From assembly GCA_964583795.1 (NCBI GenBank), contig CAZOWX010000014.1, positions 1-45,457 of the forward strand: DNA of 45,457 nt, read 5' to 3'. The position numbers and the translations under genes are program-made. Below the pieces are notes generated by a model, which was not told the origin of the DNA, made no database searches, and saw nothing but the letters and a program-made list of their open reading frames with translations. This document shows positions 38,537 through 45,457 of this stretch, piece after piece. Position 1 is the first letter of the stretch. Each line of letters begins with the position of its first letter. This DNA comes from JBDTME01 sp964583795. GTDB lineage: Bacteria > Patescibacteriota > Microgenomatia > UBA1400 > PJMF01.

Positions 38537-38941
38537 ATGACAAAAAATAAAAACCAAGCCTTAAACTGGCAATTTTGGAAAATTGGAAATAAAGAAGAGG
38601 CCGAGTATGTGATCAAACAAAGCTCGTATGGGTTTTTGGTTGCTGGGATATTAAATTTTGTAACTGTTGCAGTGCTCTATTTTGGAATGGGATTCAAAAT
38701 TGGTCTGGCCTCGATGATTGATGGGGTGATTTATGTAGTATTAGCCCTATTACTTCTGAAACTAAAAAGCAAAGTAGTTGCGGTGATATTGTTGTTGATC
38801 TCAGGAATTGGACTCGTCGCTACTTTTCTGAACCAAATTGGTGTTACTGTTGGCGGACGCAATGTTATTTTAGCAGTAGTGATATTTTACTTTGCCATTG
38901 CCAGCGTCTACGCCACATTTAAGTACCCAAAGCTGAAGTAA
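38537..38941 (+). CDS. Hypothetical four-helix membrane protein, 134 aa
   Basis: Not recognised. A polar N-terminus (NWQFWKIGNKEEAEYVIKQS) is followed by four membrane helices (about 31-50, 55-72, 78-96, 108-125) with short loops and a short basic tail (KYPKLK). The pattern IDGVIYVVLALLLLKLKSKV is common in small membrane proteins of unknown role. It has its own leaderless-type promoter, and its 3' end is convergent with the FMN reductase gene. Confidence 0.6.
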   Translation: MTKNKNQALNWQFWKIGNKEEAEYVIKQSSYGFLVAGILNFVTVAVLYFGMGFKIGLASMIDGVIYVVLALLLLKLKSKVVAVILLLISGIGLVATFLNQIGVTVGGRNVILAVVIFYFAIASVYATFKYPKLK

Positions 38942-38964
38942 CTCCTTTAGTATAGTTTCGCTTT

Positions 38965-39525
38965 TTATTGAGTAGGTGTGTTTTCTCTGCCTGCTTTTAG
39001 CACCTTAGCCATCCAGATCAACTCATCAAAACTGCGTTTAATGCGACGAATGTATGCCTCATCAAGAAGTTTGCCATTTTCATCAAATAGTTTTTGTACC
39101 GATGGAAACTGCACATCGGTAAATGTTGCCACCAGTCCCATCTCACGCACTATAGTAACAAGTGACTCAATTGCGCGAACTCCACCCCATGGTCCACTGG
39201 AAACTCCGCCAAACGCAACTGGTTTGTGAATATAGTTTTTCAGCTCACTATCGAGCATTCGTTTCAAACTGCCAGGAATCGAGTGATTATACTCAGGGGC
39301 CACGATAAAGAAGCCATCCGCTCGAGCAGTAATCTCAGTATAGCGAGAGTCTTTTCCTTCGGGATCGTTGCCGTCTCCAGGGAAGTTAAACTCTTTGGGA
39401 TCGACCAGCTGCGACTCAATATCAGGGTACTCTTTACTCACTTCAAACACTAAACGTGCCGCATGAATTGATTGACGCTGCTCACGCGTTGTGCCAGCCA
39501 AAACTGGTAAAAAAAGTGTGGACAT
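38965..39525 (-). CDS. NAD(P)H-dependent FMN reductase
   Basis: The 186-aa flavodoxin-like product has PVLAGTTREQRQSIHAARLV (phosphate-binding loop for FMN), the signature FFIVAPEYNHSIPGSLKRML, FGGVSSGPWGGVRAIESLVT and a family-typical end. It reduces FMN, quinones or azo compounds with NAD(P)H. A strong AAGGAG ribosome-binding site precedes the ATG, as in the accessory block at 14-17 kb. The ZnF-UBP gene lies upstream on the same strand, 40 bases away, so the two may form an operon. Confidence 0.88.
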   Translation of the reverse strand: MSTLFLPVLAGTTREQRQSIHAARLVFEVSKEYPDIESQLVDPKEFNFPGDGNDPEGKDSRYTEITARADGFFIVAPEYNHSIPGSLKRMLDSELKNYIHKPVAFGGVSSGPWGGVRAIESLVTIVREMGLVATFTDVQFPSVQKLFDENGKLLDEAYIRRIKRSFDELIWMAKVLKAGRENTPTQ

Positions 39526-39565
39526 ATTGCTCCTTTAGTTTTTAGCAATTCAATTTTAAAAATCG

Positions 39566-39850
39566 TTAGCGACGCGTTTTCATATTAATCGCATCATTGG
39601 GTTCAAGATAATCATCATCTTCGTAACACCAGATAAACGAGTGTTCGTCAGCGGGGTAGGACGCCATCACTTGGTGACCGGTCTCTGCAGCATGTTTGCG
39701 CAGGTGCTGTTGGCACGAATCACAACAACCAACGTAACCACAGGTGAGACACACCCGCTGACCAAATGGACAGAAATGGTTTTCCTCACATTTTTCAGCA
39801 CGAGGTTCAGCGAATTTTTTTGGTAAGTGTTTACACTCTGAAATTTTCAT
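39566..39850 (-). CDS. UBP-type zinc finger protein
   Basis: The 94-aa product is essentially one ZnF-UBP domain. CKHL near the start, EENHFCPFGQRVCLTCGYVG, CCDSCQQHLRKHAAETGHQV and ASYPADEHSFIWCYEDDDYL together give the ordered Cys/His ligands and the aromatic WCY end. In eukaryotes this domain binds the free C-terminus of ubiquitin. Bacterial stand-alone copies are widespread and their ligand is unknown. AAAGGAGT lies 4 nt before the ATG. It is probably co-transcribed with the FMN reductase. Confidence 0.88.
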   Translation of the reverse strand: MKISECKHLPKKFAEPRAEKCEENHFCPFGQRVCLTCGYVGCCDSCQQHLRKHAAETGHQVMASYPADEHSFIWCYEDDDYLEPNDAINMKTRR

Positions 39851-40039
39851 TTTGACTCCTTTTTAAGCTGTTTCATCCTATTGTTCACAAGTTTGATGAA
39901 GTTGTCTAGCTCACATCTCTGATTTCTTTTTTTTACATTCGAACTAAAGAATTGGTTGGTGAAAAAGTGAAATGAAAAAGTCACGTTTCTCTCTTGGCAA
40001 CAATAAATTCCAGCATTAGACTGATTTGAATGACTGGTT

Positions 40040-40045
40040 TATAAC
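40040..40045 (+). promoter_or_regulatory. -10 box, predicted leaderless acyltransferase gene
   Basis: TATAAC ends 6 nt before the ATG at 40052. Confidence 0.45.
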
Positions 40046-40051
40046 TCTCAA

Positions 40052-42079
40052 ATGAAAAAACACTCCAAGATACACCCTGCGAGGATAGTAGCTCTTGATG
40101 GGATAAGAGGTTTGGCGATTGTATTGGTTTTTTTAACCCATGCTCGTATTGATCCCTTTTTCAACGTGTTACCAAGTTGGGGAAAGTGGATTTTTGCGCT
40201 TTTTTCTCAGAATGGTGAAGTAGGGGTGGCGATTTTGTTTTTGCTCAGTGGATATCTCATGAAAACACTCTACCCAACAGTACCATCAGTATTACAGTTT
40301 TGGCAAAAACGCTACACTCGAATTTTTCCAGCATTTATTGCGATGGCTACGCTTTTGTCTGTGGTGCGTTTTTTCTGGTTGTGGATTCCCAATTGGGTCA
40401 TTATTGGACTATTCATTGCTATACTTTGGATCGGTTCTCAACTATGGAAAAGAGTTCGTATCCATCCACATCGTCGGAAATTAGGAATACAGATTTTTAT
40501 TGTTTTTCTATTGTTACAAGTTGTGAGTAGTATTGGTTACATCATATTGCAATCCAAGGTTCCCTCAGCAGTTTATTATTTGGTGTGGCCCAAATGGATC
40601 GTGCAAGTGATTGGCTGGTGGATAAACACGACGATGGTGCTCCCGTTTGGGAAGTATGTGTCACAACTGGATGGTGTGTACTGGAGCGTATGTTTGGAAG
40701 TATTGTTTTACTTGCTTTACCCTATTGTGTTTTTGCCGATTTTTACACGTGTGGTATCAAAGAAGTCGAAGTGGTTAAACATGACTGCGCTACTAGCGTC
40801 AGCAGGCTTTTTTTTCGGTTTGAGTTTAATTGGTAAAACAGTATTTGGATTGTATCTGTTGCAGTTGCAGATGGGAATATTTTTTGTGATGGGCATGGTA
40901 ATGAGTCATTTGGAACAAAGTGCGTTTGTCAAAGTCGCTGTTCGCAAAGTACAGTTAATACCCGAAAAACTGTTATCAGTCCTTTTATTGTGTGGGACGA
41001 TCGGCGCACCAATTTTTTGGAGAACAGTAACGATACCCAGTGAAGTCCAATTGATTGTTTGGGCGATCCCGTTGAGTTTGGTGTTCTTGCTGACACAGCA
41101 TCTCTCAACCAGTTGGAAAAGATGGTTATCAAGCAAGTTATTTGTCCTGCTGGGACAGTATAGTTACGCGATTTATTTAACGCATACAGTAGTGCTTGAA
41201 ATGTTGACTCGATCAGGGAACCCTGCAACGATGATAGGCTCAGCGTGGTTACTTATTGTTTCTGTTGGTTTAGTTATGGTCTTTTCGTTCTTTGTACATC
41301 GCACTTTAGAGCGACCATATTTTACCGATCGTTTATCAACACCAAAAAAATTTTCTTCACCACCGACGCTTTCATTGTTAAAAGTGCCATCATGGAGTAA
41401 TCAGATGCAGTTTGCAAGTATTGTTGTGGTAGTAGTGTTCGCAACTTTCTTTTTGATTTGGTACGCGAATAGAGCACCAGTTTCGCTTAGAGCCCATATC
41501 AACAACTATCAATCTCAAACTCCTCGGCAACAATTGATCACTGTTGAGCAACCGGTAGAAATACCGTTTACTGCTCAACACAATGGTTTGGGTATGTTGT
41601 TTGTGCATATTAAGCCGCTTACTTCTCAAGAAGCAAAAGTACTGGGAGCAAACACTTTTGGTGATAACACCCTAGCCGCATTACATGTTGAGATCAAAAA
41701 AGAAGCTGGTGAAGTGATTGCGAGTGCTGATTATCCGCTCTATCAGATTTATGAGTCGAGATTTTTCCCTCTGGGATTGCCAGTTCAGACTAATTCAGAG
41801 GATCAACGATATGTTTTGAAATTATCAAGCACTGATGCTCAAGCACATAGTTATGTAGGACTCATGAATGAAGGAGTTGCTTTGCGGTCAGTTTACTTTG
41901 TTGACAAGCAGCAGCTGCTTTCCCGCCCCAGTGCTTTGTTAGCGCATCTGTTACATTTATGTAAACAACCCTTTATGGAAAAACAGGCAATCTTGGAAGT
42001 ATTACTGATGGCTCCTTTTTTAGGAATACTGCTGTTTTTAACAATGAAACCTTGGAGAGGAATCAACCGGTTATTCTAG
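40052..42079 (+). CDS. Acyltransferase 3 family membrane protein (OafA/YrhL-like)
   Basis: The 675-aa product starts with the family signature RIVALDGIRGLAIVLVFLTH (catalytic His region) and GVAILFLLSGYLMKTLYP, followed by about ten membrane helices and YWSVCLEVLFYLLYPIVF. These proteins O-acylate surface sugars using cytoplasmic acyl-CoA. After about residue 440 there is a further membrane helix and an outside domain of about 170 residues. This domain is not the usual SGNH fold but beta-rich (e.g. GLGMLFVHIKPLTS). A last helix (LLMAPFLGILLFLTMKPW) closes the protein. A GT39-like gene follows in the same direction, consistent with envelope glycan decoration. Confidence 0.88.
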   Translation: MKKHSKIHPARIVALDGIRGLAIVLVFLTHARIDPFFNVLPSWGKWIFALFSQNGEVGVAILFLLSGYLMKTLYPTVPSVLQFWQKRYTRIFPAFIAMATLLSVVRFFWLWIPNWVIIGLFIAILWIGSQLWKRVRIHPHRRKLGIQIFIVFLLLQVVSSIGYIILQSKVPSAVYYLVWPKWIVQVIGWWINTTMVLPFGKYVSQLDGVYWSVCLEVLFYLLYPIVFLPIFTRVVSKKSKWLNMTALLASAGFFFGLSLIGKTVFGLYLLQLQMGIFFVMGMVMSHLEQSAFVKVAVRKVQLIPEKLLSVLLLCGTIGAPIFWRTVTIPSEVQLIVWAIPLSLVFLLTQHLSTSWKRWLSSKLFVLLGQYSYAIYLTHTVVLEMLTRSGNPATMIGSAWLLIVSVGLVMVFSFFVHRTLERPYFTDRLSTPKKFSSPPTLSLLKVPSWSNQMQFASIVVVVVFATFFLIWYANRAPVSLRAHINNYQSQTPRQQLITVEQPVEIPFTAQHNGLGMLFVHIKPLTSQEAKVLGANTFGDNTLAALHVEIKKEAGEVIASADYPLYQIYESRFFPLGLPVQTNSEDQRYVLKLSSTDAQAHSYVGLMNEGVALRSVYFVDKQQLLSRPSALLAHLLHLCKQPFMEKQAILEVLLMAPFLGILLFLTMKPWRGINRLF

Positions 42080-42277
42080 TAGCTTTTTTCCAAATAGAGT
42101 GTCCAATCATCAATGTAAATTGTTGAGTTCCAGTTAGGCAAGTGTACATAGAGTTTGAACTAAGGAGTGACATGTTCGAGAGTGTTTAAAGTCGCTCCCG
42201 ACCAGAGCACCATAAATTTATTCTCAGAAACGCGATATAATAGCGGTGAAGATGGTTATTTGATTGAATAGAACACA
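42080..42277. promoter_or_regulatory. Intergenic region with the GT39-like gene promoter
   Basis: A consensus TATAAT lies at 42236-42241, giving a leader of about 30 nt to the ATG at 42278 without a Shine-Dalgarno sequence. Nothing else is recognised. Confidence 0.45.
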
Positions 42278-44125
42278 ATGAAAATTTTTCCCAAAAAAAT
42301 ACAATGGCAGTGGGTTTTTGTTATTTTTCTGGTCATAGCAATTGGCTTAACCGGTCGGTTTTATCGATTGGATAAGTATCCCGCAGGACTTCATCAAGAT
42401 GAAGCATGGTTTGCCTACAACGCGTTTTTGCTCATGAAAGATCAAACCAATATTTATGGTCAAAAGTGGCCGCTGACTGTTGACATGTGGGGTGATCAGG
42501 TCCCGGCCATTCACTCGTATGTTTTAGTTCCTTTTATCAAACTGTTTGGAGTCAACACCTTTGCCTTTCGCAGTGGCATTGTCTCAATGGGAATCCTCGC
42601 TGCAGTTGTGGTGTTGTATTGGTTATATCGGCAAACCAAAAACGAAAAGTTGGTGTTGTTAATGGGATTAATGATTGCGATGTCACCGTGGGCAATTGTG
42701 ATGTCCCGAGCGTCGTCAAGTGTGATGATTGATTCGTTTGCGTTGGCGCTGCTGGTCTTGGTTGATTCAGTCGTATTGGACAGAGCATTGAAAAGAAAAA
42801 AGCGCGGTTTTGATGCAAAGTTATGGTTGGGGAGTGCCGTGGTCTACCTGCTTAGTATCGCTTGTTACGTAACCTACTTTACTTCTCGTTTATTAGTCCC
42901 GCCGTACTTGGTCGCTTTAGGAATCTATTTTTGGTGGACTCATCGCAAAAGTTGGCGATTGCAAATTACTTTGGGGGTAATAGTTCCCGTGTTAGCCTAT
43001 TTGATTTTTCCTTTTGCGACTTACTTGATGACCCCGTATGCACTGGGTCGATTTGAACAAACCGCTGTCACGCAGAGTACTGGGGTGAACGCACTGCTCA
43101 CTCATCATATTAGCCAGTCAGGTGAAGCGGGTCTGCCCACCTGGTTGACACGGGTGCGCTTCAATAAAGTGACTGAAGTAGTTACTTTGATTTGGGAGCA
43201 GTATATCGGTTTACTCTCACCCAGCGTTTTATTATTTCACAATGGTCCACCGGCGCGCTATGAAGTTCCCAATGGGTTGTCGGTGACAGTGTTCGAGTAT
43301 TTTGGTGTGTTGTTTGCCGCCATGACAATCTTTTTGTGGCGAGCACCATCAAAAGATGACTCTGAAAACTCATATTTGGGGAAGTTAGAGAATACGGATG
43401 TTCGTCCGCTTATTTGGTTGACGTTATTTTTTACACTTACCGCTGCCGTTCCTTCAGCGCTCACCAAAGACGATTTTCCCAATTTGCAACGAGCGGTGAT
43501 CATGGTGCCGTGGTTTCAAGTCACTAGCGCGCTGGGATGGTTTGTGGTGTTGCAACAATGGTTGCACCCTAGCGACAAAGTCAAATCACTGTTCAATACG
43601 CTCAAGAAACAAGTGAGCTCACCGATTGGGATTACCGTGCTTGTTTTGCTATTGTCAGCCCCATCGCTGTTTAGTTTTTGGTTTGGATATATCGTGCAAA
43701 CTCCGTATGAGCTCCCGATTCATCGTAGCCGTGCCGGTGAAGAGTTAGCCAAATGGATTAATGAAAATGCCCATGATGCTAAGATTATTGAGGATCATGT
43801 AGAAGGAGTGTTTTTCTACCCATATCTATTTTCTGCTGAGGACTTTCGAAAACTGCCGATTCAAAAAACTGGAAAATACTTTTTGGATTCTCGGGACTTT
43901 TGGATTGGCAATCGACACTTTGTAGCTGATTTGTGTAGCTCAAAAGAGCTTCATGAGCAGAAGTATGATTATTACATTTTTTATGTCTTGAATGATCGTT
44001 GTCGCAATGCTGATGGGATGGTGAAAGTGTTCGAGGCAAAGTATGACGACGGGCATGTTGGGTTTGGAGTGTATAAGCAGTATGTCCCGCCGGGGGAGGA
44101 TTCAGGCCAACCGTCGTCATCCTGA
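42278..44125 (+). CDS. GT39-like (ArnT/PMT-type) membrane glycosyltransferase
   Basis: The 615-aa product has about a dozen membrane helices. The first outer loop carries LDKYPAGLHQDEAWFAYNAF, with the acidic DE motif that defines GT-C transferases of the PMT/ArnT group. These take a polyprenyl-phosphate sugar and transfer it to a protein or lipid on the outer face. FAFRSGIVSMGILAAVVVLY and AMSPWAIVMSRASSSVMIDS match the family. A C-terminal outside domain of about 150 residues follows the last helix (from about 470). The stop TGA and the terminal Ser-Ser codons come from a REP-like repeat, so the original C-terminus has been replaced. Confidence 0.85.
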   Translation: MKIFPKKIQWQWVFVIFLVIAIGLTGRFYRLDKYPAGLHQDEAWFAYNAFLLMKDQTNIYGQKWPLTVDMWGDQVPAIHSYVLVPFIKLFGVNTFAFRSGIVSMGILAAVVVLYWLYRQTKNEKLVLLMGLMIAMSPWAIVMSRASSSVMIDSFALALLVLVDSVVLDRALKRKKRGFDAKLWLGSAVVYLLSIACYVTYFTSRLLVPPYLVALGIYFWWTHRKSWRLQITLGVIVPVLAYLIFPFATYLMTPYALGRFEQTAVTQSTGVNALLTHHISQSGEAGLPTWLTRVRFNKVTEVVTLIWEQYIGLLSPSVLLFHNGPPARYEVPNGLSVTVFEYFGVLFAAMTIFLWRAPSKDDSENSYLGKLENTDVRPLIWLTLFFTLTAAVPSALTKDDFPNLQRAVIMVPWFQVTSALGWFVVLQQWLHPSDKVKSLFNTLKKQVSSPIGITVLVLLLSAPSLFSFWFGYIVQTPYELPIHRSRAGEELAKWINENAHDAKIIEDHVEGVFFYPYLFSAEDFRKLPIQKTGKYFLDSRDFWIGNRHFVADLCSSKELHEQKYDYYIFYVLNDRCRNADGMVKVFEAKYDDGHVGFGVYKQYVPPGEDSGQPSSS

Positions 44126-44164
44126 ACAGTCTAGCGAGGAACGAGCCAGACGGTTTCAGGATCT
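44116..44164 (+). repeat. REP-like element supplying the upstream gene's stop codon
   Basis: GTCATCCTGA ... TTCAGGATCT, 49 bp, same subtype as 45072-45120. Its TCATCCTGA is read as Ser-Ser-stop by the GT39-like gene. Confidence 0.85.
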
Positions 44165-44217
44165 GTGTGCAGATAACTTTTTGATTGTAATTTTAGTCTC
44201 AACTAACTTAAAAACCT

Positions 44218-44973
44218 ATGACTCTCAAAATCCTCTCTCTCAATCTTTTTGAAGGTGGTATCTTGTGGGATAATATCGTCACTTTCTTACACAAAGAGCA
44301 GCCCGATATTTTGTGTTTGCAAGAAGTCATTGATGGATCTGCTGATCAGCCAACTCATTTTCAAAGTATTACTCGATTGAAAAAGGTACTTCCGGATTTT
44401 CACTATTTTTTCTCTCCGGAATTATATGAAGTGAGTTCAAAAGGGGAGGGTGATATTGGTAACGCGATTTTTTCTCGTTTCCCTCTTTCAAATCAACAAA
44501 CCATCTTTCTTAATGGTAAATATCAAAAAGTGAATCGCCCCGAAGACAAAGAAGATTTTTCCACAGACCCAAAAAATTTGCAGTCATGTCTAGTAACAGT
44601 AGCAGAAAAGTCTATTCACGTTTTAAACTTGCATGGGATTTGGGGGTTAGACGGGGGTGATAACCCTGATCGTTTGGAAATGAGTGAGAAGATTATTGGG
44701 GTGATCAGAGATAAATTATCGCTGGTGCTAATGGGGGACTTTAATGTACGACCCGATACTCAAACAATTCGCAATATCGAAAAACATTTGGTCAATGTGT
44801 TCAAAGACGAGTTGACCACTTCCTTTAACATGCGACACAAAACCAATCCTGGGTATGCAACAGCAGTGGTTGATATGTTTTTTGCCACAAGTGATCTGAC
44901 GATTGTGTCACACTGTTGCCCAGATGATGATGTCTCTGATCATAAGCCGTTGGTGGTGATGATTGAGATGTAA
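44218..44973 (+). CDS. Endonuclease/exonuclease/phosphatase (EEP) family protein
   Basis: The 251-aa product has the DNase I-like fold: TLKILSLNLFEGG (Asn), DILCLQEVIDG (catalytic Glu), GNAIFSRFPLS, HVLNLHGIWGLDGG, LVLMGDFNVRPDTQ (Asp and Asn) and the final VSDHKPLVVMIEM (Asp-His). Members hydrolyse phosphodiester or phosphomonoester bonds in DNA, RNA, lipids or nucleotides. The order and spacing here match small bacterial hydrolases without a known substrate. There is no signal peptide. TAACTT about 8 nt before the ATG might be a weak -10. A heptad array follows the stop immediately. Confidence 0.88.
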   Translation: MTLKILSLNLFEGGILWDNIVTFLHKEQPDILCLQEVIDGSADQPTHFQSITRLKKVLPDFHYFFSPELYEVSSKGEGDIGNAIFSRFPLSNQQTIFLNGKYQKVNRPEDKEDFSTDPKNLQSCLVTVAEKSIHVLNLHGIWGLDGGDNPDRLEMSEKIIGVIRDKLSLVLMGDFNVRPDTQTIRNIEKHLVNVFKDELTTSFNMRHKTNPGYATAVVDMFFATSDLTIVSHCCPDDDVSDHKPLVVMIEM

Positions 44974-45000
44974 GAGTGTAGAGTGTGGAGTGTAGAATGT
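44973..45000. repeat. Heptad array at the EEP stop codon
   Basis: AGAGTGT twice, then GGAGTGT and AGAATGT in exact 7-bp register, starting at the last base of the TAA stop. Confidence 0.8.
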
Positions 45001-45008
45001 TGATTTTG

Positions 45009-45036
45009 CGACTAGCGATTAGTCGTTAGAGTCAGG
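45009..45036. repeat. Heptad array, TAG family
   Basis: CGACTAG, CGATTAG and two looser units in 7-bp register, related to the array at 28024. Confidence 0.65.
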
Positions 45037-45071
45037 ATTGTATTTTGAAAGCAAGAAAAAATAAAAAAGTC

Positions 45072-45120
45072 GTCATCCTGAACAGTCAAGCGAGGAACGA
45101 GCATGACGGATTCAGGATCT
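45072..45120 (+). repeat. REP-like element, 49-bp type (forward)
   Basis: GTCATCCTGA ... TTCAGGATCT; nearly identical to 44116-44164 and to the reverse complement of 31666-31715. Confidence 0.85.
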
Positions 45121-45232
45121 AAAGTCTGTGCTTCTGAGATAATCAATTTATCGAAAAATGTCTCAAAACTTCGGATTCCCACTACAATCCCATTATTAGT
45201 ATTCTAAGTTTTCCAAATCACTGATCCTGAAA

Positions 45233-45247
45233 CAAGTTCAGGATGAC
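45233..45247 (-). repeat. REP-like element, short form (reverse)
   Basis: GATCCTGAA and TTCAGGATGAC around a short loop, in inverse orientation to the element at 45072. Confidence 0.7.
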
Positions 45248-45339
45248 GACTTTATATTGTCTTTGCTTTCGATTTACAATTTTTTGTTTGTTGCTCTTAT
45301 CTTAGTTGGCATGTAATCGGTGTTGAAAGGAGCTGGTTT

Positions 45340-45457
45340 GTGTCTCTTGCAGCTTGCCTTGCTCGCCGAAACCACTTGAATGAAAACCTGACTAACGATC
45401 AAGTTGAAATTTCAAGTACGAAGGAGGGGGGCTTGCAACTTATTGTTATCATTATTT
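45340..45457 (+). CDS. Unidentified gene, first 39 codons (runs off the window)
   Basis: A GTG start at 45340 has a strong Shine-Dalgarno sequence (AAGGAG, 7 nt spacing), and the frame stays open to the right edge. The visible product begins VSLAACLARRNHLNENLTND and continues with SSTKEGGLQLIVIII. Too little is visible to name a family. It is supported mainly by the ribosome-binding site and the open frame. Confidence 0.45.
   Translation, partial: MSLAACLARRNHLNENLTNDQVEISSTKEGGLQLIVIII

Larger units (their letters stand above)
45001..45339. other. Intergenic repeat region
   Basis: Contains a second heptad array (45009-45036), an inverted pair of REP-like elements (45072-45120 and 45233-45247) and upstream signals of the gene at the right edge (TGTAAT at 45312-45317, AAGGAG at 45327-45332). 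No other gene is seen. Confidence 0.7.

Overview
The window looks like a chromosomal segment of an uncultivated bacterium of the Candidate Phyla Radiation (Patescibacteria), most likely near Microgenomates. This is an inference from gene content and style: compact genes, many orphan proteins, class-F-like sortase, cohesin-like and cysteine-rich surface proteins, many glycosyltransferases, weak Shine-Dalgarno signals and very repeat-rich intergenic DNA. TGA is used as a stop, so the standard bacterial code applies. There is no rRNA, CRISPR array or complete prophage. A 10-N assembly gap sits at 13768-13777.

Layout. 1-1142: the C-terminal end of a large serine recombinase, then structured non-coding DNA with gene debris. 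1143-8483: an orphan gene, a FecR/phosphodiester-glycosidase fusion, a ComF-like phosphoribosyltransferase, two large tandem paralogues that seem to be built from degenerate winged-helix units, tRNA-Val and another orphan. 8527-12742: a tRNA-dihydrouridine synthase, a methyltransferase-GT4-GT2 surface-glycan operon and tRNA-Ser(UGA). 12864-18067: a PP2C-like phosphatase split by the gap, then an accessory block of small genes (two HxlR-type regulators, each divergent from a neighbour over a palindrome, DUF1761, VOC, a DHFR-like reductase, a nitroreductase). 18516-26190: CutA, DUF1653, a helical orphan, an aldo/keto reductase, orphans, a Tat-type subtilase-like protein without its serine, PAP2 and a glycosidase-like TIM barrel. 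26763-33354: a sortase plus cohesin-like pair, an enolase-phosphoglycerate mutase operon, Nudix and two HD-type proteins. 33494-36474: a cysteine-rich surface metallopeptidase candidate with an anchored partner. 36681-38062: tRNA-Ser(GCU), an IS1595-type element and a truncated gene. 38537-45457: a membrane protein, an FMN reductase, a ZnF-UBP protein, an acyltransferase, a GT39-like enzyme, an EEP-family protein and the start of an unidentified gene.

Three genome-wide features stand out. (1) Intergenic spaces carry short tandem word arrays that differ in sequence but keep a 7-bp (sometimes 8-bp) period. They often overlap stop codons, sit against tRNA 5' ends or supply promoter boxes. (2) Many genes have a -10 hexamer exactly 6-7 nt before the start codon, which predicts leaderless mRNAs. 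(3) REP-like GTCATCC...GGATC elements recur, often as inverted pairs.
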